A DNA stretch of 64,000 bases, from NCBI GenBank assembly GCA_001544595.2, contig FCOH02000001.1:496001-560000 (forward strand), in the 5' to 3' direction. The DNA comes from Caballeronia peredens (GTDB lineage Bacteria; Pseudomonadota; Gammaproteobacteria; Burkholderiales; Burkholderiaceae). Positions within the stretch are counted from its first letter, which is position 1, and each line of letters starts with the position of its first letter. Below the pieces are notes generated by a model. That model was not told the DNA's origin and did no database searches. It saw only the letters and a program-made list of their open reading frames with translations. This document shows positions 1 through 6,420 of this stretch, piece by piece. Made by a program: the position numbers and the translations under genes.

Positions 1-503
1 GCGTGGACATACTCGTCAACGCCGCGGGATTCACCAAGCCGATTCCTCATCACGATCTCGACGCGCTGACCGACGACTTCATCGACGAGATGTTCGAAGT
101 GAACTGGCGCGGCCAGTTCGCGACGATTCGTGCTTTCCGCAAAGCACTCGCCGCGACCGGCGACGGTCTCGTCGTGAATGTCTCGTCGATCTCGGGCGCG
201 AACGGGATCGGCAGCAACATCGCGTATTGCGCGGCCAAGGCAGGACTCGATGTGATGGCCGTGTCGCTGGCACGTGCGCTCGCGCCCGCCATTCGCGTCG
301 TCAATGTCGCGCCGGGCGTCGTCGATACGTCCTTCGTGCCGGGCCGGGGCGCCGACTTCAACGACAAGGTCGCCGCGACGACGCCGCTCGGACGCATCGG
401 AACGACCGCGGACATCGCAGCCGCGATCGAGGCGTGCGCCACGCATCTGACCTTCACCACGGGCGTGACGCTGGTCACCGACGGCGGCCGCGGCCTGCAT
501 TGA
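1..503 (+). CDS. SDR-family oxidoreductase, 5' end cut by window
   Basis: This is the C-terminal two thirds of a short-chain dehydrogenase/reductase; the reading frame (codons from base 3) is already open at the left edge, so the Rossmann glycine motif lies outside. The visible part starts at the VNAAG strand, which matches the NNAG motif of the family. It then carries the catalytic serine in VSSISG and the YCAAK (Tyr-x3-Lys) active-site pair, and ends with a typical DGGRGLH tail. It is NAD(P)-dependent by family and its substrate is unknown. The stop is 22 bases before the BKACE gene, so it is probably an upstream member of that operon, acting on a hydroxy/keto intermediate. That pathway role is inferred from position only. 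Confidence 0.88.
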   Translation, partial: VDILVNAAGFTKPIPHHDLDALTDDFIDEMFEVNWRGQFATIRAFRKALAATGDGLVVNVSSISGANGIGSNIAYCAAKAGLDVMAVSLARALAPAIRVVNVAPGVVDTSFVPGRGADFNDKVAATTPLGRIGTTADIAAAIEACATHLTFTTGVTLVTDGGRGLH

Positions 504-525
504 GCGCATCGCAAAGGACATCTTC

Positions 526-1395
526 ATGAGCAAGACCATCATCACGTGCGCCGTCACCGGCAATCTCACGCGGCCCGATCAGCATCCGGGTCTGCCGATC
601 ACGCCGGAGCAGATCGCTCGTGCAGCGCTCGACGCCGCGCAGGCCGGCGCCGCCGTCGCTCATATCCACGTGCGCGATCCGCAGACCGGCAAGCCTTCGA
701 TGGACGTGGCGCTGTACCGCGAGGTCATGCGCCTGATCCGGGCTGAAAATGCCGATCTCATCATCAACCTGACGACCGGACCGGGCGGCAGATTCGTGCC
801 AAGCGAAGACGAACCGCGCGTGGCGGCTCCGGGCACGACGCTGATGAAGCCGGAAAGCCGTGTCGAACATATTCTCGAGTTGCGTCCGGACGTGTGCAGC
901 CTCGATCTCAACACGATGAATTCGGGCAACGAAGTGGTGATGAACACGCCGAAAAACGTGACCCGCATGGCTGCCGTCATTCGCGAAGCAGGCGTGAAGC
1001 CGGAGCTCGAAATCTTCGATTCCGGAGACATTCATCTCGCGCTCGATCTCATCAAATCTGGCGTGCTCGATGGCCCCGGCCTGTGGACCTTCGTGCTCGG
1101 CGTCAAGTACGGCTTTTCCGCTACGCCGCAGTCGCTTCTCTATGCGCAAGGTCTGTTGCCTGCGGGCGCGACGTGGACCGCGTTCGGCATCGGGCGCAGC
1201 GAGTTTCCGGTCGTCGCGCAAGCGTGGCTGGCGGGCGGACACGTGCGCGTGGGACTCGAAGACAACCTCTATCTCTCGAAAGGCGTGCTCGCCGAGAGCA
1301 ACGCCCAGCTCGTCGCGCGCGCCAAGGAAATCGTGACCCTGATGGGCGGCGAAATTGCCACCGCGCGCGAAGCACGCGAGCTTATGGGGCTTTGA
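526..1395 (+). CDS. 3-keto-5-aminohexanoate-cleavage-type enzyme (BKACE, DUF849)
   Basis: A 289-residue member of the beta-keto acid cleavage enzyme family. These zinc TIM-barrel enzymes condense a beta-keto acid with acetyl-CoA and release acetoacetate plus a shorter CoA ester. The zinc ligands expected from the characterised Kce enzyme are visible: H46 and H48 in AHIHVRD and a glutamate in VGLEDN (E245). NLTTGPGG near residue 81 fits the substrate loop. Length is normal. It sits in a tight operon with SDR, gamma-CA-like, MDR, cupin and RidA-like genes, and a second, divergent BKACE lies at 54357-55412. The family reaction is well established; the acid cleaved here cannot be read from the sequence. 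Confidence 0.93.
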   Translation: MSKTIITCAVTGNLTRPDQHPGLPITPEQIARAALDAAQAGAAVAHIHVRDPQTGKPSMDVALYREVMRLIRAENADLIINLTTGPGGRFVPSEDEPRVAAPGTTLMKPESRVEHILELRPDVCSLDLNTMNSGNEVVMNTPKNVTRMAAVIREAGVKPELEIFDSGDIHLALDLIKSGVLDGPGLWTFVLGVKYGFSATPQSLLYAQGLLPAGATWTAFGIGRSEFPVVAQAWLAGGHVRVGLEDNLYLSKGVLAESNAQLVARAKEIVTLMGGEIATAREARELMGL

Positions 1396-1397
1396 CG

Positions 1398-1958
1398 ATG
1401 ACACGAAACACCCACGCTCTCGATGTCGCCACCGTGTCGCCGACTGTCAGCCCGAGCGCCTTCATTGCTCAGGGCGTCGTGCTCGCGGGCGACGTGACCA
1501 TCGGCGAGGACTCGTCGATCTGGTTCAACTGCGTTTTGCGCGGAGACGTGCAACGCATCGTCGTCGGCCGCCGGACCAACATACAGGATGCGAGCGTCGT
1601 TCACGGATCGACGGGAGGCAATCCGGTCCTGATCGGTGACGACGTGACCGTCGGACACGGCGCGATCCTGCATGCGTGCACGCTGGAAGACGGCGCGTTC
1701 GTCGGCTTCGGCGCGCGTGTGCTGGATAACGCAATCGTGTGCAGCGGCGGCATGCTGGGCGCGGGCGCCGTGCTGACCCCGGGCAAGCGGGTCGGCGAAA
1801 ACGAATTGTGGACGGGGAATCCCGCCCGGATGTTCCGGCCGCTCACGGAGCAGGAAAGAGAGTCGATGAGGCTCACGAGCAAACGATATGTCGATCTCGC
1901 CCGCGCCTATCAAGCCTCCCGATTTACTGTTTCGACCTTCCAGGAAATAACGCAATGA
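1398..1958 (+). CDS. Gamma-carbonic-anhydrase-like hexapeptide-repeat protein
   Basis: This 186-residue left-handed beta-helix protein of the gamma-CA/LbH family begins two bases after the BKACE stop. Hexapeptide-type turns run through most of the chain (SPSAF, GEDSS, IGDDV, VGFGA). The three metal-binding histidines of gamma carbonic anhydrases are present: H69 in VVHG, H87 in VGHG and H92 in ILHAC. The C-terminus is a long helix (TEQERESMRLTSKRYVDLA), as in the YrdA/PaaY type. Homologues are carbonic anhydrases or CoA-ester thioesterases such as PaaY; in this catabolic operon a thioesterase-like salvage role is possible but inferred. The stop overlaps the next start by four bases (ATGA), which indicates translational coupling. 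Confidence 0.92.
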   Translation: MTRNTHALDVATVSPTVSPSAFIAQGVVLAGDVTIGEDSSIWFNCVLRGDVQRIVVGRRTNIQDASVVHGSTGGNPVLIGDDVTVGHGAILHACTLEDGAFVGFGARVLDNAIVCSGGMLGAGAVLTPGKRVGENELWTGNPARMFRPLTEQERESMRLTSKRYVDLARAYQASRFTVSTFQEITQ

Positions 1959-2932
1959 CCGCCATTCATGTCACCGAGGCAAGCACCTCCATCGACGAAC
2001 TCAGTCTGCAACTGATCGAGCAGGACATTCCCACGCCTTCCGGCGACGATGTTCTGATCGAAGTCGCGTTTGCCGGCGTCAATCCCAGCGACGTGAAGGC
2101 GACGCTCGGCGCGATGCCGCACGCGGTCTGGCCGCGCACTCCGGGCCGCGACTTCTCGGGTGTGGTCAAGGCCGGTCCGGCGCATCTGGTGGGCAAGCAA
2201 GTGTGGGGCAGCGGCGGAGAACTGGGCATAAAGGTGAACGGTTCGCACGCGAACTATCTGGTCGCGCCTGCTGCGGGCGTGCGCGAGAAGCCGTCGAATT
2301 TTTCGATGGAACAGGCGGGCTCGATCGGCGTGCCTTTCGTCACGGCATTCGAAGGACTGCGGCGCGCGGGCGGCGTGAAGAAGGGCGATGTCGTGCTGGT
2401 GCTGGGAGCAAACGGCAAGGTGGGGCAGGCCACGATTCAGCTTGCCTCGATGGCCGGTGCGCGCGTGTTCGGCGTCGAGCGTACCGCGACGCCGTATCTC
2501 GGCCATGCGAGCGGTGAAGTCAGAATGATCGACGCTTCGTCGGAATCGATCTCCGAAGTCGTCCGCAAGGAAACCGAAGGTGCCGGCGCCGACATCGTGT
2601 TCAACACGGTCGGCAGTCCCTATTTCGAGCAGGCGAATCTCGCGATGGCGAAGGGCGCGTTCCAGATCTTCATTTCCACCATCGATCGTGCCGTGCCGTT
2701 CAACATCTTCGCGTTCTATCGCGGGCAACATACCTACGTGGGAGTCGATACGCTCGCGCTCGACAGTGCCGACGGCGCCTCGATCCTCGATCAGCTGAAG
2801 CCGGCCTTCGAAAGCGGCGCGCTGCGTCCGTTCCCGATCGATCCTCAGGCAATCTATCGTCTTCAGGATGCCAAGGATGCGTACAGGGAAGTGCTGCAAG
2901 GATCGACTAACCGGGTTCTGCTCAAGCCATGA
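1955..2932 (+). CDS. MDR-family NAD(P)H:quinone oxidoreductase-like protein
   Basis: A 325-residue medium-chain dehydrogenase/reductase. The GroES-like N-terminal half has the VAFAGVNPSDVKATLG segment typical of quinone oxidoreductases. The nucleotide-binding glycine motif follows in VLVLGANGKVGQATIQLA around residue 150. No structural-zinc cysteine cluster is seen, so it is more likely a zinc-free enoyl or quinone reductase than a zinc alcohol dehydrogenase. Its start overlaps the gamma-CA stop (ATGA) and its own stop overlaps the cupin start in the same way, so three genes are translationally coupled. Substrate unknown. Confidence 0.9.
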   Translation: MTAIHVTEASTSIDELSLQLIEQDIPTPSGDDVLIEVAFAGVNPSDVKATLGAMPHAVWPRTPGRDFSGVVKAGPAHLVGKQVWGSGGELGIKVNGSHANYLVAPAAGVREKPSNFSMEQAGSIGVPFVTAFEGLRRAGGVKKGDVVLVLGANGKVGQATIQLASMAGARVFGVERTATPYLGHASGEVRMIDASSESISEVVRKETEGAGADIVFNTVGSPYFEQANLAMAKGAFQIFISTIDRAVPFNIFAFYRGQHTYVGVDTLALDSADGASILDQLKPAFESGALRPFPIDPQAIYRLQDAKDAYREVLQGSTNRVLLKP

Positions 2933-3264
2933 ACGTCACACGATTCGAGCAGGCGCCCGAGTACTTTCCGCCGAACCACTTTCACATGCGCTGCCGCCGG
3001 ATTCAAGGCAAGGAAGCGGGCCCGTCTGACAGCATCTGGCTTGCAATCTCGACGATTGCGCCCGGCGGCTACATCACGCTCTCGGCATCCGATGTCGAAA
3101 AGCACTATGTGCTGCTGGCGGGCGAAGTGACGATCGAAACCGAATCCGAGACGGTCCGGCTCTCCCCGATGGATTCGTGCCGGCTCGCTCCGAACGAGAA
3201 GCGGGCGCTGCGAAACGAATCGAATGAAGCCGCGTTGCTTTTGCTTGCCATGCCGCTCAAGTAA
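2929..3264 (+). CDS. Small cupin-domain protein
   Basis: A 111-residue single-domain protein with a cupin-like double-stranded beta-helix pattern: an APGGYITLSASDVEKHYVLLAGEVTI stretch that resembles cupin motif 1, then a C-terminal strand ending LLLLAMPLK. Only one histidine (KHY) falls in the usual metal-ligand region, so metal binding is uncertain. Start ATG overlaps the upstream stop by four bases. Small cupins in catabolic operons are often isomerases, dioxygenases or ligand sensors, and the sequence does not decide between these. Confidence 0.82.
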   Translation: MNVTRFEQAPEYFPPNHFHMRCRRIQGKEAGPSDSIWLAISTIAPGGYITLSASDVEKHYVLLAGEVTIETESETVRLSPMDSCRLAPNEKRALRNESNEAALLLLAMPLK

Positions 3265-3289
3265 CCCATACACGTCAGAGGAATTTGAA

Positions 3290-3688
3290 ATGTCGACATC
3301 GCATTCACGCGTTTATATCAAGAAAGACCTGGCGCAGACACGCGCTTATTCGCCGGCGGTCATCACTCAGGGCGGCCGAATCGTGTGGCTTGCCGGGCAG
3401 ACTGTCGTCGCCGATTCGACGGGCAAGTCCCTTGCCGGCGACTTCGTCGGGCAGGTCAGGGAAGTCTTCTCGCTGATCTCGAATACGCTCGATCAGGCCG
3501 GCGGTTCGCTCAAGGACATCGTGACGATGACAGTGTCGATCACCGATGGCCGCTACGGCGACACGTTCACCAAACTGCGGGCCGAGATCTTCGGAGACGA
3601 CTTCCCGGCCAGCGCGCTGATCACGGTGACCGGACTCGCCAAACCGGAGATGCTGGTCGAGGTTCAGGCGATCGCCGTTGTGGACTGA
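3290..3688 (+). CDS. Rid-family (RidA/YjgF-like) protein lacking the catalytic arginine
   Basis: A 132-residue Rid-family protein, normally a trimeric barrel that hydrolyses reactive enamines/imines formed by PLP enzymes. The fold markers fit: WLAGQTV, LKDIVTMTVSITD, and the C-terminal EVQAIAVVD. The family's catalytic arginine lies in a PARS-type motif (Arg105 of E. coli RidA). Here the equivalent stretch is FPASALITV, which puts Ser108 at that position. This resembles the Rid4-7 subgroups, which lack the arginine and occur in catabolic operons. Deaminase activity is therefore not expected; a hydrolase or ligand-binding role in this pathway is an inference. Start ATG follows a GAGGAATTT stretch. 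Confidence 0.9.
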   Translation: MSTSHSRVYIKKDLAQTRAYSPAVITQGGRIVWLAGQTVVADSTGKSLAGDFVGQVREVFSLISNTLDQAGGSLKDIVTMTVSITDGRYGDTFTKLRAEIFGDDFPASALITVTGLAKPEMLVEVQAIAVVD

Positions 3689-3700
3689 GGATACGAAACC

Positions 3701-4633
3701 ATGTCGACGCTCACGATCAAACTATTGAATTTCGAAGGTGCATTCAACCTGCCGCTGTGGGTCGCGGGCGAGTTGGGGTACTTCAGGCAACACGGCCTGG
3801 TCGTGGAATGCGACTACACGCGCGGGTCGGTCGACATGGTCAATCGTCTTCAGTCGGGCGATGCGCAAATCGCCCTGACCAGTATCGACAATGTGATTGC
3901 CTACGCGTCCGGGCACGGCGAAGCCGGCGATCTGAAAACGCTGGATCTCGTGGCGTTCATGGGCGGAGACCGGGGCATGCTGTCGCTCACGGCCCGCGAC
4001 GGGATTGCGGCCGTTCCCGAGTTGAGGGGAACGACGCTCGCCGTCGATGCAATGACGACAGGATTCGCGTTCGCATTGCGGAAAACGCTGGAGCGGCACG
4101 GCGTACCGGAAGACGAGATCGAGTTCGTCGCGGCGGGCGGCACGGGAAACCGATATCGGCAACTGATGGCCGGAACGTTCGATGCGACGCTGGTGCGAAC
4201 ACCGTTCGAGGTACTGGCGCAAGCTCGCGGATTCACCGCGCTGGCTGCCATCAGCGATGTATTCCCCGCCTATCTGGGCACGGTCGGCGCATCGCGGCGC
4301 GACTGGCTGGACGCGAATCGCGACGTTGCGGTCTCGTTCATGCTCGCTTATCGCCGTGCGTTGAAATGGATATTCGACGAGAGCAACAGGCCTGACGCAT
4401 GCGCCATGCTCGCTCGGTACTTCACGGAATTATCGGCGCAGGAATGCGAGGCAGTCCTTGCCGCGCTGCTCGATCCGAAGAAGGGATTGATCCTCGACAT
4501 GTCGATTCCCGACGAAGGTGTCGAGCAGGTCAAATCGATTCGGGAGAGCATCACGGGGTTGAACAGTGCAGCCGCGCTGACCTATGTCAGTCGCGAACTA
4601 CTCGATCAGGCCCGCGAGAACGTTGTGTGGTGA
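3701..4633 (+). CDS. SsuA/THI5-like solute-binding protein without signal peptide
   Basis: A 310-residue type 2 periplasmic-binding fold of the NMT1/SsuA/THI5 kind. It opens straight into the first beta-strand (LTIKLLNFEGAFNLPLWVAGELGYF), then shows the GSVDMVNRLQSGDAQIALTSIDNVIAYASG ligand region. There is no hydrophobic leader or lipobox. The frame upstream is closed by the RidA-like stop 12 bases earlier, so a longer start is not available. No permease or ATPase gene adjoins it. It may be a cytoplasmic enzyme or sensor of the same fold (as THI5 or some decarboxylases are) rather than a transport protein. It closes the operon and converges on the TetR gene. Confidence 0.88.
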   Translation: MSTLTIKLLNFEGAFNLPLWVAGELGYFRQHGLVVECDYTRGSVDMVNRLQSGDAQIALTSIDNVIAYASGHGEAGDLKTLDLVAFMGGDRGMLSLTARDGIAAVPELRGTTLAVDAMTTGFAFALRKTLERHGVPEDEIEFVAAGGTGNRYRQLMAGTFDATLVRTPFEVLAQARGFTALAAISDVFPAYLGTVGASRRDWLDANRDVAVSFMLAYRRALKWIFDESNRPDACAMLARYFTELSAQECEAVLAALLDPKKGLILDMSIPDEGVEQVKSIRESITGLNSAAALTYVSRELLDQARENVVW

Positions 4634-4662
4634 GCCTGACAAGTGTTGAAGAACGGATCCGC

Positions 4663-4679
4663 CGGCGCTCTCAGCGCCG
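4663..4679. terminator. Hairpin between convergent genes
   Basis: CGGCGCT-CTC-AGCGCCG forms a 7-bp stem with a 3-base loop between the operon end (4633) and the TetR stop, overlapping the last codons of the TetR gene. There is no clear U-run, so it is a possible bidirectional terminator only. Confidence 0.35.
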
Positions 4680-5288
4680 TGCGCCGCTTCCTCTGTCCCA
4701 CGTCCGCATGAATTCCGTGATGGCGGCATCCAGCATGTCGCCTGTTACGCCGTCACGCGCCTCGATCGACAAGCCATGCAGGAAGGTACTGAAGCAGGTC
4801 ACGAGCGCACCGACTTGGGTATCTTTGGGCAAATCGCCTGCGGCGATGGCCCGTTTTACGCACGACTCGTATCCCGCGCGCGCACGCTCGCGTTGCCTGG
4901 CGACAAGCTTCTGGATGTGCTTGTTTTCCGGTAGCGTGGTGCTCGCGGACAAGACGAGCAAACATCCTTTCGGATGCCCACGCGCTGTCTGCATCTTTGC
5001 CGATCGTCTCAACGCCAGTTCGACCGCCTGACGCGGCGGCAGCGACTCATCCCACAGGCAATCGGTTACGTCGCCGTGCGTCTTCACATATTGTTCGACG
5101 ACTTCGTTGAAGAGCGCCTCTTTCGATCCGAACGCGGCGTAAAAGCTCGGCGCAGTAATGCCGCCACCGATACCCGCCTTGAGCAAGGCAATCGACGTGG
5201 ATTCGAAGCCGTGTTGCCAGAACAAGTGCATCGCTTCCCGGATAGCCTGATCCCTGTCGAACGTGCGCGGGCGTCCCATTCTTGCCAT
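4671..5288 (-). CDS. TetR-family transcriptional regulator
   Basis: A 205-residue TetR repressor. The N-terminal helix-turn-helix runs from GRPRTFDRDQAIREAM through GITAPSFYAAFGSKEALF (about residues 5-55), and the C-terminal domain is a helical ligand pocket. The ATG at 5288 was chosen because GGAGTAGGGG stands just upstream; an upstream in-frame start would add 15 unsupported residues, and ATG 5279 is also possible. It is divergent from the SDR at 5467 and convergent with the BKACE operon. Such pairs usually mean the repressor controls the divergent reductase and itself, and a 20-bp inverted repeat in the shared spacer is a candidate operator. Confidence 0.9.
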   Translation of the reverse strand: MARMGRPRTFDRDQAIREAMHLFWQHGFESTSIALLKAGIGGGITAPSFYAAFGSKEALFNEVVEQYVKTHGDVTDCLWDESLPPRQAVELALRRSAKMQTARGHPKGCLLVLSASTTLPENKHIQKLVARQRERARAGYESCVKRAIAAGDLPKDTQVGALVTCFSTFLHGLSIEARDGVTGDMLDAAITEFMRTWDRGSGARR

Positions 5289-5339
5289 TTCCCCTACTCC
5301 CTGACTCTTTGAATTAAATACTACTCGATACAAAAGTCA

Positions 5340-5388
5340 TTGACAAGGCGTGAGTGTGTCACGTAACTTATGTATCGATGTGTACATA
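5340..5388 (+). promoter_or_regulatory. Candidate promoter and TetR operator upstream of SDR
   Basis: A perfect -35 hexamer TTGACA (5340-5345) is followed after 18 bases by a weak -10 (TAACTT, 5364-5369). Immediately downstream lies an inverted repeat TATGTA-N8-TACATA (5369-5388) in a locally AT-rich patch. A repressor bound here would block initiation of the SDR gene. The link to the divergent TetR is inferred from position. Confidence 0.45.
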
Positions 5389-5466
5389 TATCAATGAAGC
5401 GCAGGGTTTGGCGGTCTTGGCCAAGCCATGTCATTCAATTCATCATTCTCAGCTTGGAGTTCGATC

Positions 5467-6207
5467 ATGGGTTTGCTTGCAAATAAAGTCGCGCTGGTTA
5501 CGGGCGGCAGCCGCGGAATCGGCGCTGCCATCGCCAGGATGTTGGCCGCAAACGGTGCCGACGTGGCGATCACCTACAGCGCATCGCCAGACAAGGCTGA
5601 AGCGGTCGCGCGGGAAATCCGCACTATGGGCCGTCGTGCGTTGACCATTGCCGCTGATGCAAACGATGCGGCTCAGGTCATCGCTGCGGTTGACGAAGCA
5701 GCGGCGACACTTGGCGGCCTCGACATTCTGGTGAACAACGCCGGAAACTTTTTGACGGGAACGATCGACACGCTCTCGCTCGAAGACTACGACCGGACGA
5801 TGTCCGTGAACTTTCGAGCGGTCTTCGCCGCAACAATGCAGGCGTCGAAACATCTTCGGGACGGTGGCCGGATCGTGTCGATCGGAAGCTGTCTTGCGCC
5901 GCGCACGGGTCGTTCGGGTCTTGGCTTGTATGCGGCGAGTAAATCCGCGTTGGTAGGACTCACGAAGGGCATAGCATGGGACCTCGGTGCGCGCGGCATC
6001 ACGGCGAATGTCGTTCATCCCGGTCCGACGGATACGGACATGAATCCGGCGAGCAGCGAACGCGCGGCTGCGATGGTCGAGAAGCTGCCGATCGGTCACT
6101 ATGGAAAGCCTGAAGATATTGCCGCGACTGTCCTTCACCTTGTTGGCGAAGGCGGCCGCTATATCACGGGCGCAGCCTTCGATGTGGACGGCGGGTTCAA
6201 CGCGTAA
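5467..6207 (+). CDS. SDR-family oxidoreductase (FabG-like)
   Basis: A 246-residue classical short-chain dehydrogenase. The cofactor motif is TGGSRGIG (residues 12-19), followed by NNAG (90-93), catalytic S141, and Y155-x3-K159 in YAASK. The VHPGPTDTDMNP loop and DVDGGFNA tail are typical. The cofactor-pocket sequence (Ser-Arg after the glycine) suggests NADPH. ATG 5467 is preferred because GGAG lies about 7 bases upstream; an in-frame ATG at 5428 would add 13 residues. It is divergent from the TetR gene, which probably represses it. In many proteobacteria such TetR/SDR pairs respond to electrophiles, but the substrate is unknown here. Confidence 0.92.
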   Translation: MGLLANKVALVTGGSRGIGAAIARMLAANGADVAITYSASPDKAEAVAREIRTMGRRALTIAADANDAAQVIAAVDEAAATLGGLDILVNNAGNFLTGTIDTLSLEDYDRTMSVNFRAVFAATMQASKHLRDGGRIVSIGSCLAPRTGRSGLGLYAASKSALVGLTKGIAWDLGARGITANVVHPGPTDTDMNPASSERAAAMVEKLPIGHYGKPEDIAATVLHLVGEGGRYITGAAFDVDGGFNA

Positions 6208-6420
6208 GGGCAACCGACAACGGTGTGAGTTCGCGCGCCACGCTCAATGCGCAGTATGCGTTTAGAAACATGCTTGGGACTTCGTCGCTTTGATAGCGGA
6301 GTATTGGGTCCAGGAGCCCGTTGGCTCCAGGACGAATGCATGTCGGTCGAACCTTCTCTGTAATATGCTTGATGAGCAAATCATGCGGATCAGCGGAGGC
6401 GTCGAGCGTACGACCGTGCG

